In this document: piece after piece, positions 16,369 through 23,864 of the stretch | Numbering within the stretch: the stretch's first letter is position 1 | Layout of the letters: each line of letters begins with the position of its first letter | NCBI RefSeq assembly: GCF_000633415.1 | Contig: NZ_AYMV01000020.1 | Location: 124,001 to 188,000, forward strand | Length of the DNA stretch: 64,000 nucleotides | Source of the DNA: Leucobacter sp. PH1c | Lineage (GTDB): Bacteria > Actinomycetota > Actinomycetes > Actinomycetales > Microbacteriaceae | Direction of reading: 5' to 3' | Program-made: the position numbers and the translations under genes | Notes under the pieces: generated by a model | Databases searched by the model: none | What the model was told of the DNA's origin: nothing | The model's input: the letters and a program-made list of their open reading frames with translations, nothing else

Positions 16369-16701
16369 ATGGCCCGATACTTGGACGAGACCCAGGCCGC
16401 GGCTGACGGCCTCCGCATTCTGCACGAACCGGAGCGTTCTCGCTTCGCGATCTACCAGGAGGGCGAGCTCGGCGAGCGGCTCGTGGGTGAGGCCCACTAC
16501 ACGCTCAGCGACGCGGAGGACGAACCCGGGGCGATCGATTACGACCACACGGTCGTGCTGCCCGAGTTCCGAGGCACGGGGCTCTCCGGCCTCCTCGCGC
16601 ACCGCGCGGTCACCGATCCCGTGGCGCGCGGCCGCCGTGTGCACGCATCGTGCTGGTTCATCGAGGGCTACCTGGCTCGCCATCCCGAGCTGCTCGAGTA
16701 A
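16369..16701 (+). CDS. Small GNAT-type N-acetyltransferase (YjdJ-like)
   Basis: 110-residue minimal GNAT domain. The acetyl-CoA pyrophosphate loop appears as VVLPEFRGTGLSGLLAHRAV, followed by GRRVHASCWFIEGYLARHPEL, which matches the short YjdJ/Gcn5-related N-acetyltransferase family. The substrate is unknown. The last 34 bp overlap the convergent DUF1048 gene. Confidence 0.85.
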   Translation: MARYLDETQAAADGLRILHEPERSRFAIYQEGELGERLVGEAHYTLSDAEDEPGAIDYDHTVVLPEFRGTGLSGLLAHRAVTDPVARGRRVHASCWFIEGYLARHPELLE

Positions 16702-17132
16702 CCGCTCAGCGCGTGCACTTCCGGTACGCGGCGGGCGCGCCGCTCGGCCCGACCCTTCTCGGAGCCGTCGGCGGGCTCGCCGAGCGCGGTCGCGACGGAG
16801 GCCCGGAGCCGGGCGCGCTCGCGGTCGATCCACTCCGTGCCGCGGTACGCGAGCGCGAACTCCTCGGCGAAGGCGACCGCGTCGTCGCCGAGGACATCAC
16901 GCACGGGCGTGCCGTCGACCGCGGCGCGTTCCCAGAGGTCGACGTGGTCGCCCAGCATGGCGACGAGTGTCTCACCGTCCGTGACTCCGGCGTAGTAGGT
17001 GAAGTACCGCTGCAGCGCACGCACCGTGGTCCGATAGGGCTCGGGCATGGCGTCGACGCGCGCCTGGTGTTCGCGGTACTGCTTCTTCTGTTCCAGCGAG
17101 CCCGTGAGGGTCTCGATCCACTTCGCGGCCAT
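16668..17132 (-). CDS. DUF1048 family protein
   Basis: 154 residues. The N-terminal 115 match DUF1048 (WIETLTGSLEQKKQYREHQA, then AVAFAEEFALAYRGTEWIDRE), an all-helical family of unknown function often paired with PadR regulators. The C-terminal 40 residues are Arg/Ser-rich and look like read-through beyond the usual domain. The gene starts at ATG 17132, 2 bp after the PadR stop, so the two form an operon. The end overlaps the GNAT gene on the other strand. Confidence 0.82.
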   Translation of the reverse strand: MAAKWIETLTGSLEQKKQYREHQARVDAMPEPYRTTVRALQRYFTYYAGVTDGETLVAMLGDHVDLWERAAVDGTPVRDVLGDDAVAFAEEFALAYRGTEWIDRERARLRASVATALGEPADGSEKGRAERRARRVPEVHALSGYSSSSGWRAR

Positions 17133-17134
17133 GA

Positions 17135-17506
17135 TCAGGCTCCTTCATTCGGGGTGTTGGGGGTGCTGCTGAGGGGTACGGACAGCGGTGCGCGGAGCGC
17201 CGCGATCCGCCCGGAGAGGAAGTCCCAGGTCTCCCAGAACTCGGCGAGCTGGGCCTCGCCCGTCGCCGACAGCGCGTAGACCTTGCGCGGCGGCCCTTTC
17301 TCGGAGGGCACCTTCTCCACTGCGACGAGCCCCTTGCGTTCGATGCGCACGAGAAGCGCGTAGACCGTGCCCTCCGCGATGTCGGTGAATCCGGCGCCGC
17401 GCAATCGCGCGGTGATCTCGTACCCGTACGTCGGGTCCCCCGACAGGATCGCGAGCACGATGCCTTCGAGCGTGCCCTTCAGCATCTCGGTCATCTGATT
17501 CGCCAC
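17135..17506 (-). CDS. PadR family transcriptional regulator
   Basis: 123 residues. A winged-helix PadR domain fills nearly the whole protein (LEGIVLAILSGDPTYGYEIT, then EGTVYALLVRIERKGLV and GPPRKVYALSATGEAQLAEF). Short PadR proteins of this kind are repressors that control a neighbouring membrane or DUF1048 gene and themselves. The GTG start at 17506 follows GAGGAGGA. Its promoter contains two inverted repeats. Confidence 0.9.
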   Translation of the reverse strand: MANQMTEMLKGTLEGIVLAILSGDPTYGYEITARLRGAGFTDIAEGTVYALLVRIERKGLVAVEKVPSEKGPPRKVYALSATGEAQLAEFWETWDFLSGRIAALRAPLSVPLSSTPNTPNEGA

Positions 17507-17523
17507 GTCGACTCCTCCTCAGC

Positions 17524-17571
17524 GTTACTTGCTTCCACTACAAAGTAACACCGAGTACCGGTACTTGGCAA
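17524..17571 (-). promoter_or_regulatory. PadR promoter with two operator-like inverted repeats
   Basis: On the minus strand, TTGCCA (17566-17571), 18 bp, then TACTTT (17542-17547). The spacer holds the perfect palindrome AGTACCGGTACT (17554-17565). A second inverted repeat, GTTACTT with AAGTAAC (17524-17530 and 17543-17549), straddles the minus-10. The layout suggests autorepression. Confidence 0.6.
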
Positions 17572-17689
17572 CACTGAATACCCGGGCGCACTGAAGCGGC
17601 ACGCCGACGCAGCCACGTGGACAGAGCGCGCGGACGCAGCTGTGCCCCGCTTCCCCGCAGGGACAGCCCCACGCGCCGAGCGGGTACCG

Positions 17690-18358
17690 CTAGGAGGCCC
17701 CGCGGTCCTTGCGCTTGAAGAGCCGCGGCCGCTCCTGCTTCGCGCCCGGCTGCTCCGCCACGTGCTCCTGGATCAACGAGGTGAGATCCTTCTCGATGAG
17801 CTGCTGAATCCGGCTGTCGCGCGCCTCACGGTACTCCTCGGAGTCGCCGCCGCTGTAGTACGGGTGCGTGGCGCGCTCCTTGAGCGAGTCACCGATCTCG
17901 TCCCAGGCCATGGAGCGGGCGCGCTCGGCGGTGGCGCGGAGCGAGTCCTCGTCGGCAGCGCGGGCGTGCAGCTCCGCGGCGACCCGCTCGTACACCTCCT
18001 GGCGGTGCTTCAGGGTCCGATTGTCGTCGTTGCCGTAATCGGATTCGCTCCACGAGCTGCGCCCCGTGTCGCGGATCTCGCCGCGCATCCGAGCGATGTG
18101 GCGCGCGTCGCGCTCGCGCTCGGCCGCCAGATCCTCGGTCGCGGTGCGCACCATCTCGATGATCTGCGCCTCGTCGTAGTCCACGTGCTTCTGCAGCGCG
18201 TTCATGATGATCGCGTTCTTGACCGTCATGCGGACCGCCACATCGGCGACGAGCAGGCCCTGCTCCACGATCTCCTCGACGGGCGCGAGCACGCGCTTCG
18301 GCAGCCGTCGCAACGGGCGCGCGCCGCCTCGCTTGCGCTTCTTCGACCAGCCGAACAC
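17690..18358 (-). CDS. Conserved-looking protein of unknown function
   Basis: 222 residues, highly charged, with no membrane segment. It begins with a basic stretch (FGWSKKRKRGGARPLRRLPK). A likely helical region follows (VEEIVEQGLLVADVAVRMTV, KNAIIMNALQKHVDYDEAQI, then Glu/Arg-rich coiled-coil-like sequence to about residue 120). It ends in a Lys/Arg-rich tail. I do not recognise a family. The GTG start at 18358 follows GAGAGGAGC. GATAAT about 38 bp upstream may be the minus-10. Confidence 0.75.
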   Translation of the reverse strand: MFGWSKKRKRGGARPLRRLPKRVLAPVEEIVEQGLLVADVAVRMTVKNAIIMNALQKHVDYDEAQIIEMVRTATEDLAAERERDARHIARMRGEIRDTGRSSWSESDYGNDDNRTLKHRQEVYERVAAELHARAADEDSLRATAERARSMAWDEIGDSLKERATHPYYSGGDSEEYREARDSRIQQLIEKDLTSLIQEHVAEQPGAKQERPRLFKRKDRGAS

Positions 18359-18566
18359 CGTGCTCCTCTCGCGCGCCCGCGCGGGCACACGTCCATTATC
18401 CAGGATCAGGGAGCCTCCGCGCAGCATTCGCCGCAGCGCAGCACCCGGACCTCGGGGCCACCCGGCCGGGATGCGGGGCGTCCGGGCCCGCACGCGCTCC
18501 CTGTGCAGCAGCTGGGCACGGGGCATCCCGGGGTGTGCGACACTGGGTCTCGACCCCGACGCAGGG

Positions 18567-18606
18567 GTGCGGACGAGGGAGCAGTACCCGCACACTGACG
18601 ACTGCC
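18567..18606 (+). promoter_or_regulatory. Guanidine-III (ykkC-III) riboswitch candidate
   Basis: GTGCGG (18567-18572) pairs with CCGCAC (18588-18593) to form P1. Between them lies the conserved ACGAGG and then TACC. The loop GCAGT (18581-18585) pairs perfectly with ACTGC (18601-18605) downstream, giving the compact pseudoknot typical of the class. The GGACGAGG...TACCCG core matches the known actinobacterial guanidine-III aptamer as I remember it. The pseudoknot's 3' strand ends 15 nt before the GTG of an SMR exporter gene and abuts AGAGAG, so ligand binding could change access to the ribosome binding site. Confidence 0.75.
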
Positions 18607-18620
18607 AGAGAGATGTCACT

Positions 18621-18941
18621 GTGACCCTCGCATGGATTGCGTTGATCCTGAGCGGAATGCTTGAGGCGGTCTGGGCGACCGCGCTCGACGCCTCGAAGGG
18701 CTTCCGAAAGCTCTGGCCCACCGTCACGTTCCTGGTCTCCTACATCGCCAGCATGGCCGGCCTCGCCTACGCGATGAGCTCGATCGCCGTCGGCACCGCC
18801 TACGCCGTGTGGGTCGGAATCGGCGCGGTGCTCACGGCGGCCTGGGCGATGATCACGAAGAAGGACCGCGCCACCGTACTGCGCGTGGCGCTGCTCGCCG
18901 GCCTCATCGCCTGCGTGGTCGGCCTGAAGGCGGTGAGCTAG
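18621..18941 (+). CDS. SMR family exporter subunit A (Gdx/SugE-like)
   Basis: 106-residue, four-helix small multidrug resistance protein. The membrane-embedded Glu lies in SGMLEAVWATAL, and GTAYAVWVGIGAV is the conserved third-helix region of the guanidinium-exporter (Gdx) branch. The Lys that usually follows WAxxL in that branch is Asp here. A guanidine-III riboswitch candidate sits directly upstream and a second SMR gene follows after 2 bp, so the pair probably works as a heterodimer exporting guanidinium or a related cation. Confidence 0.9.
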   Translation: MTLAWIALILSGMLEAVWATALDASKGFRKLWPTVTFLVSYIASMAGLAYAMSSIAVGTAYAVWVGIGAVLTAAWAMITKKDRATVLRVALLAGLIACVVGLKAVS

Positions 18942-18943
18942 CC

Positions 18944-19303
18944 ATGACTCAGGAGACGAAGACCGCTTCCACCCGCCACTGGGTAATCCTGTTCCTGAGC
19001 GCCGTGCTCGAGGCCGTCTGGGCACTCGCACTGAAGGAGTCGCAGGGCTTCACGGTGCTCGGGCCGACGATCCTCTTCGGCATCACCAACCCGATCAGCC
19101 TGATCGGCCTCGGCTACGCCATGCGGGGTCTCCCCGTGAGCGTCGCCTATGCGATCTGGACGGGGCTCGGAGCGGCGCTGACCGTTGCGGCGTCGTTTGT
19201 CCTGGGGCTGGAGGCGCCGTCCGTCCTGAAGCTGCTGTTCCTCGCCGGAATCGTCGGCTGCGTGATCGGGCTGAAGTTCGCGAAGGATCCCGCCGAGCGC
19301 TAG
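18944..19303 (+). CDS. SMR family exporter subunit B (Gdx/SugE-like)
   Basis: 119 residues with four membrane helices. It keeps Glu in SAVLEAVWALALKES, including the Lys absent from subunit A, and VAYAIWTGLGAALT in helix 3. It has a longer N-terminal tail (MTQETKTASTRH) and a charged end (DPAER). ATG 18944 is 2 bp after the stop of subunit A, so the genes are coupled. Paired, unequal SMR genes are known as heteromeric exporters (YkkCD, EbrAB). Its stop codon sits inside a 22-bp palindrome shared with the convergent DtxR-like gene. Confidence 0.9.
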   Translation: MTQETKTASTRHWVILFLSAVLEAVWALALKESQGFTVLGPTILFGITNPISLIGLGYAMRGLPVSVAYAIWTGLGAALTVAASFVLGLEAPSVLKLLFLAGIVGCVIGLKFAKDPAER

Positions 19304-19312
19304 CGCTCGGCG
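19291..19312. terminator. 22-bp perfect palindrome spanning two convergent stop codons
   Basis: The sequence reads the same on both strands. The TAG stop of the SMR gene (19301-19303) and the stop of the DtxR-like gene (19300-19302 on the other strand) overlap at its centre. Both proteins end in Ala-Glu-Arg. As a hairpin it has almost no loop, so cruciform or terminator function is inference. Confidence 0.5.
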
Positions 19313-19998
19313 GCGTCCTCCACGCTCTGCACCGACACCCACATCGCGGCGGCGGCGGCCGTGCCGAGGCTGACCGGCTCCTCCGAGCCTTCCACGCGCA
19401 CGGTCACCGTCTCCGAGTACGGCTCCCCCGGGAGCACGTCGAGCTGGGCGTCGACCACGAGCCCGCGGCTCGCGAAGTACTGCAGCATCGCCGTGTCCGA
19501 GTCGGAGATCCGCTCGACACGCACCCGGTTCGGCGCGGGCACCTCAGCGAGGATGATCGCGTCGGGCCGGTGCACTCGCCCATCGGCGCTCGGAATCGGG
19601 TCGCCGTGCGGATCTCGCGTCGGGTAGCCGAGCGCGCGGTCGACCCGGTGGATCAGCTCGTCGGAGACGGCGTGCTCGAGCCGGTCGGCCTCCGCGTGCA
19701 CCTCGTCCCACTCGTACCCGAGGGCCTGCACGAGGTAGGTCTCCAGGAGGCGGTGACGGCGGATCATCGACACCGCGTGCTCGCGCCCGAGGTCCGTGAG
19801 CGTCACGCTGCCGTAGCGCACGTGACTGATCAGCTCGAGCTCGGAGAGCTTCCGCAGCGCATCGGACACCGTGGACAGCCGCACCCCGGCCGACTCCGCG
19901 ATCGCCGAGTTCGAAACGGGCGCGTCTGACCACTCCTGCAGCCCCCAAATCACCTTGAGGTAGTTCTGCATACTCGCCGAAAGATCGTCAACGCTCAC
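19300..19998 (-). CDS. DtxR/MntR family metal-dependent regulator
   Basis: 232 residues. The N-terminal winged helix (residues 1-60: SMQNYLKVIWGLQEW, then SAGVRLSTVSDALRKL) is followed by the metal-binding and dimerisation domain with RRHRLLETYLVQALGYEWDE and HAEADRLEHAVSDEL. The last 75 residues match an SH3-like FeoA-type domain. The family senses Fe(II) or Mn(II); no metal transporter is adjacent. The GTG start at 19998 lies 6 bp after TATCCT, suggesting a leaderless message. Confidence 0.9.
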   Translation of the reverse strand: MSVDDLSASMQNYLKVIWGLQEWSDAPVSNSAIAESAGVRLSTVSDALRKLSELELISHVRYGSVTLTDLGREHAVSMIRRHRLLETYLVQALGYEWDEVHAEADRLEHAVSDELIHRVDRALGYPTRDPHGDPIPSADGRVHRPDAIILAEVPAPNRVRVERISDSDTAMLQYFASRGLVVDAQLDVLPGEPYSETVTVRVEGSEEPVSLGTAAAAAMWVSVQSVEDAAER

Positions 19999-20004
19999 GC
20001 CCCC

Positions 20005-20010
20005 AGGATA
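20005..20010 (-). promoter_or_regulatory. Candidate minus-10 for DtxR-like gene (leaderless geometry)
   Basis: TATCCT is exactly 6 bp (GGGGGC) before the GTG at 19998. Confidence 0.5.
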
Positions 20011-20051
20011 GCCCGCACGGCCCCGCGGGAGCCCGACGATCGCCGCGCGGC

Positions 20052-20065
20052 CGTGTCGCGACACG
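20052..20065. promoter_or_regulatory. 14-bp perfect palindrome in a divergent promoter region
   Basis: CGTGTCGCGACACG lies between the DtxR-like gene and the prenyl synthase promoter, 13 bp before the latter's minus-35. A regulator binding site is possible; which protein binds is unknown. Confidence 0.35.
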
Positions 20066-20077
20066 TGCTGAATCGAT

Positions 20078-20106
20078 TTGGCAGGCCGCGCGGCGCACCG
20101 TACGCT
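20078..20106 (+). promoter_or_regulatory. Promoter for prenyl synthase-LacI operon
   Basis: TTGGCA (20078-20083), 17 bp, then TACGCT (20101-20106). This is the best minus-35/minus-10 pair in the window. The start codon is 36 bp downstream. Confidence 0.65.
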
Positions 20107-20142
20107 GAGGAGCACCCACTGGCCCAGTACCGAGGGAGCTGC

Positions 20143-21099
20143 ATGACATCGCCGACCCCGCCCGATCCCGCCCCGCAGGAACTCCTCGCGGCCGTCGCGG
20201 AACGGCTCGTCGAGACGATCGGCGACGCGCTGGAGCGCTTCCCCTGGGCCGCGGAGCACCCGCGGCAGCTCTCCGCACTCGCGGGCGGCAAGCATGTGCG
20301 GGCGGAGGCGTTCCTCTCGGTCGCCCTCGCGTACGGGGCCGCCGAGCGCTCGGCGCTCGTCGAGACGGCCGCAGCGATTGAGCTGCTGCACACCGCATCG
20401 CTCGTCCATGACGACATCATCGATGGCTCGGAGCTGCGGCGCGGCGAGCCCGCGCTCTACCGCGCGACGGATCCGGGCACCGCGATCCTCGTCGGGGACC
20501 TGCTCATCGCGCTCGCGCTCGACGCGAGCGCGGCGCGACCCGAGGGGGTCGGCGCGGAACTCGCCGCGGCATTCCGGGGGCTCTGCGAGGGGCAGCTGAT
20601 CGAACCCACCCTCACGTGGGCGGCGGACGGGCTCCCCCGCATCGAGCACTACGGCTCGCTGAAGACCGGCGCGCTCTTCGGCGCGGCCTACGCGCTCGGC
20701 GGCCGGGCAGCGGGCCTCCCCGCGACCGAGCAGGACGCACTGCGCGCGGCGGGGATCCGGCTGGGGCTCGCCTTCCAGTTGCGCGACGATCTGCTCGACA
20801 TCCACGCGGACGCGGAGGAGCTCGGCAAGGACGCCGCGGCGGATCTGCGCAATGGCGTGCCGACGTTCCCGCTCTGGCATGCGGCGCGCGCGGCGCGCTC
20901 CGGAGCCGAGGAGGCGATCGATCGGGATCGCCTCGCGGCCGCTGCGGCCGCGCCCGAGATCGCCGGGATCGCGCGCACGCGGATCGCCGAACTCTCCGCC
21001 GAGGCCGCCGCGCTCATTCCCGCAGCACCCGCCCCCGCCTTCCTGGCGCGCGCTCGCGCCGCGATCCTGCCCGAAACGGATGGAGCACCCGCCGCATGA
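20143..21099 (+). CDS. Polyprenyl (geranylgeranyl-type) diphosphate synthase
   Basis: 318-residue trans-isoprenyl diphosphate synthase. The first Asp-rich motif is LVHDDIIDGSELRRG, the second is LAFQLRDDLLDI, and GGKHVRAE is the substrate-binding Lys/Arg block near the N terminus. It condenses isopentenyl diphosphate with an allylic partner. Chain length cannot be read safely; products feed carotenoids, menaquinone or lipid carriers. ATG 20143 follows GAGGGAGC. The end overlaps the LacI start (ATGA), an unusual partner for an isoprenoid gene. Confidence 0.9.
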   Translation: MTSPTPPDPAPQELLAAVAERLVETIGDALERFPWAAEHPRQLSALAGGKHVRAEAFLSVALAYGAAERSALVETAAAIELLHTASLVHDDIIDGSELRRGEPALYRATDPGTAILVGDLLIALALDASAARPEGVGAELAAAFRGLCEGQLIEPTLTWAADGLPRIEHYGSLKTGALFGAAYALGGRAAGLPATEQDALRAAGIRLGLAFQLRDDLLDIHADAEELGKDAAADLRNGVPTFPLWHAARAARSGAEEAIDRDRLAAAAAAPEIAGIARTRIAELSAEAAALIPAAPAPAFLARARAAILPETDGAPAA

Positions 21100-22112
21100 A
21101 GTCACGTCGCGTCACCATCAAGGACGTCGCCCAGGAGGCCGGCGTCTCCGTCGCCACGGCCTCCGAGGCGCTGAACGGGAAGGGGCGCGTGGCCGCCGCG
21201 ACGCGGCAGAACGTGATCGACACGGCAGACCGCCTCGGGTACTCGGCGAACCGGCTCGCGAAGAACCTCAACGCGGGGCGCACGGGCTCGCTCGCGCTCA
21301 CCGTCTCGCCCATGGCGTCGCACGCCTCAGCCCCCGGAATGCAGCCGGAGTGGGACGTCGAGTACTACTTCCGGGTGCTGAGCGGCGCGAGCGCGCAGGC
21401 GTTCCACCGGGGCTTCCTCCTCTCCATGATGCCGTCGGGCGAGCCCTCCCGCGCGCTGCTCGCGGCGACGGACGGCCTCATCGTGGTCGACCCGAGCCAG
21501 GACGACCTCATCGTCTCCGCGGCGCTCGCCATGGGCCTCCCCTGCGTCACGATCGGCCGCAACGGCGACGATCTGAGCTGGGTCGACAACGATTTCGCGA
21601 CGGGGACGACCACCGCGCTCGCGCACCTGAGCGCGACGCGGCCAGCCCGGCCCGCGCTCTTCCTCAGCGAGACGAGTTCGTCGTACGTCCGCGATGAGCT
21701 GTCCGCGTACCTCGACTGGTGCGACGGCGCCGGGGTCGAGCCCGTCATCATCCGCTCCCCCGGACCCCGCGTCGACGAGGCAGAGCCCGTGATCCAGCAG
21801 GCGCTCGCGGCCCCGGATCGCCGCTTCGACGCGGTCGTCACGACACTCGACACGCTCGCGCACGCGACGGAGCGCAGCGCGCAGACGCTCGGGCTCCGGA
21901 TTCCCGAGGAGTTGCAGATCCTCAGCCTCTCGGACAGCCGCTATCTCGACTACGGGCTACAGACCCCGGTGACGGCGCTCGATCTCGCCCCCGTCCGGCT
22001 GGGCGAGATCGCAGTCGACCTGCTGCTCGACACGCTCGATGGCGCGGGTGAGCGCCGCCGGGAACTTGTCCCGACGGCGCTCACGGTGCGCGGCTCCTCG
22101 CTCGGCGGCTAG
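21096..22112 (+). CDS. LacI family transcriptional regulator
   Basis: 338 residues. The LacI-type HTH covers residues 1-50 (VTIKDVAQEAGVSVATASEA, hinge RLGYSANRLAKNLNAGRTGS). The periplasmic-binding-like effector domain follows (TDGLIVVDPSQDD, then LGLRIPEELQILSLSDS). It is translationally coupled to the prenyl synthase gene by ATGA. The convergent APC permease gene, the nitrilase gene and the agmatinase-like gene carry GAAACGTTTC-type sites in their promoters, and this is the only LacI gene nearby, so it is the likely regulator of those three. Confidence 0.9.
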   Translation: MKSRRVTIKDVAQEAGVSVATASEALNGKGRVAAATRQNVIDTADRLGYSANRLAKNLNAGRTGSLALTVSPMASHASAPGMQPEWDVEYYFRVLSGASAQAFHRGFLLSMMPSGEPSRALLAATDGLIVVDPSQDDLIVSAALAMGLPCVTIGRNGDDLSWVDNDFATGTTTALAHLSATRPARPALFLSETSSSYVRDELSAYLDWCDGAGVEPVIIRSPGPRVDEAEPVIQQALAAPDRRFDAVVTTLDTLAHATERSAQTLGLRIPEELQILSLSDSRYLDYGLQTPVTALDLAPVRLGEIAVDLLLDTLDGAGERRRELVPTALTVRGSSLGG

Positions 22113-23632
22113 CCCGCGATCGCTCCACGGGCGGCACGTCCGCGCGCCGCGCGGGGATCCTGCTCGGGATCCGGATCCGCGTCGTCCTCCGATTCGTCGC
22201 GCTCGAAGACGACGATCGTCGATCCCGTCGAGGCTGCGTGCAGCCGCTTGCGGTGCACCCACGCCTCGACGACCACGCCGAGGACCCCGACCGCGCCGAC
22301 CCCGATCACGGTCGACCAGTCGGTCACCCACCCGGCACCCGTGGGCCGCGGGAACGCGACGTTGACCACCTGGAAGAGCAGCCAGACGAGCGCGAGCGCG
22401 CTCACGATCTTGCCGGCCCGCCCGAGGAACAGGGAGGGGTCGTCGCGCCAGGTGCCGCGGGCTCGCGCAATCGCGAGCCCGAGCACCGGGAACAGGAAGG
22501 AGATGAAGAAGCCGACCGAGGAGAACGAGATGAGGGCCATCTGGATCCCCTCGCTCTGGAACGGGAGGAAGAGGAGCACCGCGATCGCCGCCGTGATGAG
22601 CACGGCGCGGCGCGGCAGGCCGGTGGCCCCCGAGAGCTGTGTGAGGAAGCGGGCGAAGGGGAGCTCTCCGTTGCGCGCCGTGGCCCACACGATCCGCGAG
22701 ACGGTGATCTGGATCGTCATGAGGCTCGCAGCGAAGGCGATGACGAAGAGCGCGAGGATCCCGCGGAACACGGGCTCGGGGAACGTCGCCGCAATGATCG
22801 CGACGGCCGGATCGGCCGCGTTCTCCGGATCCTGCAGGAACGCATCGTTCGGCACGGCGAGGGTGAACGCGAGCGTGCTCAGCAGCACGATGATCATGAT
22901 CGCGAAGAAGGACACCACCATCGCCCGCGGCACGGCGCGCTTGGGCCGCTGCACTTCCTCGGCGATCGAGCTGGCGCTCTCGAAACCGATCGCGAAGTAG
23001 CTGGAGAAGGCGATCGCCATGACGAGCGGCGCGGAGAAGAACGCCCCGCTGTAGTCGCCGAGGCTCGCCGGGGAGAGATAGTCGAGCCCCTGGTGGCGCT
23101 CGAAGAAGAGCAGCCAGACCGCCACGCCGATCGAGCCGACCGCCTCCGCGATGATGACCCCCACCATGAGGATCTTGATGAACACTCGGCCCGCGAGGTT
23201 CACGATCGTACTGAAGGCGAGGACCGCGACGGCGAGCCAGGTGACGAGGCCGTGATCCGCGGCGGGGACGTCGAAGATCGGCGGGATGAGCACGGCGCCC
23301 GCGTAGGCCACTGCGGGCAGCGTGATGAGCAGGGTCCAGATGTAGGTCCACGAGGCGAACCAGCCGTAGCGGTGGCCGAGGAGGCGGCGGGACCACTGGT
23401 AGATACCACCCGAGTCCGCCCACTTCGAGGCGAGGACGCCGAGCGTGAGGACGACGATGAACTGGCCGAGGTACAGGATCATCCCTCCCCAGATGAACGC
23501 CGGCCCCGAGGTCGCCAGCCCGACACCGAGCACGCTGTACAGCGCGACGATGGGCGAGACGAACGCGAACGCGACGGAGAGCGCGGAGAACATGGTGAAT
23601 TCTCTCTTCATCACCGTGGGCGCCGAGGTCAT
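22109..23632 (-). CDS. APC superfamily amino acid/amine permease
   Basis: 507 residues, about 12 membrane spans. The start (MKREFTMFSALSVAFAFVSP) and the helix-1 region GVGLATSGPAFIWGGMI fit the APC branch that includes GabP/BAT1-like and amine permeases. The C-terminal 40 residues are charged and disordered (Asp/Glu/Arg-rich). ATG 23632 follows AAAGGAG. The gene is divergent from the nitrilase gene and controlled by a promoter holding a LacI-type operator. Its stop codon overlaps that of the LacI gene. The substrate is probably an amine or guanidino compound, judging from its neighbours. Confidence 0.87.
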   Translation of the reverse strand: MTSAPTVMKREFTMFSALSVAFAFVSPIVALYSVLGVGLATSGPAFIWGGMILYLGQFIVVLTLGVLASKWADSGGIYQWSRRLLGHRYGWFASWTYIWTLLITLPAVAYAGAVLIPPIFDVPAADHGLVTWLAVAVLAFSTIVNLAGRVFIKILMVGVIIAEAVGSIGVAVWLLFFERHQGLDYLSPASLGDYSGAFFSAPLVMAIAFSSYFAIGFESASSIAEEVQRPKRAVPRAMVVSFFAIMIIVLLSTLAFTLAVPNDAFLQDPENAADPAVAIIAATFPEPVFRGILALFVIAFAASLMTIQITVSRIVWATARNGELPFARFLTQLSGATGLPRRAVLITAAIAVLLFLPFQSEGIQMALISFSSVGFFISFLFPVLGLAIARARGTWRDDPSLFLGRAGKIVSALALVWLLFQVVNVAFPRPTGAGWVTDWSTVIGVGAVGVLGVVVEAWVHRKRLHAASTGSTIVVFERDESEDDADPDPEQDPRAARGRAARGAIAG

Positions 23633-23741
23633 GGAAACTCCTTTGCTTCGAGATCTGCGACGATGTGCAACGATGATCGGCGCACCCGTCCGGAACCGCT
23701 GGGCGAACCCGCGACGCTGCGGGAACGCGATTCCTGCGCTC

Positions 23742-23770
23742 ACGTTACAGCGGCCGAAACGTTTTAGCAA
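23742..23770 (-). promoter_or_regulatory. Permease promoter with LacI-type operator in the spacer
   Basis: On the minus strand, TTGCTA (23765-23770), 17 bp, TAACGT (23742-23747). The spacer contains GAAACGTTTT (23756-23765), a near-perfect copy of the GAAACGTTTC palindrome. Confidence 0.6.
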
Positions 23771-23792
23771 TACTCGATTGATTCCTTTTGCG

Positions 23793-23821
23793 GAAACGAA
23801 ACGATAGAGTCGAAACGATTA
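23793..23821 (+). promoter_or_regulatory. GAAACG half-sites upstream of nitrilase gene
   Basis: GAAACGAAAC (23793-23802) and GAAACGATTA (23812-23821) repeat the left half of the LacI-type operator at 19-bp spacing, which would place them on one face of the helix. TAGAGT between them (23805-23810) could be the minus-10. Confidence 0.45.
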
Positions 23822-23864
23822 ATCACGCTGGCAGCACGCCAAGCGAACGGCCGAGAGGAGCCCC

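Noticed and set aside
18360-18566. Guanidine-I or guanidine-II riboswitch upstream of the SMR pair
   Set aside because: No paired hairpins with ACGR loops and no guanidine-I core were found. The matching core is the guanidine-III type further downstream.
20052-20065. Classical DtxR/MntR box
   Set aside because: The palindrome CGTGTCGCGACACG does not resemble the TTAGGTTAGCCTAACCTAA-type box, so no metal-box claim is made.
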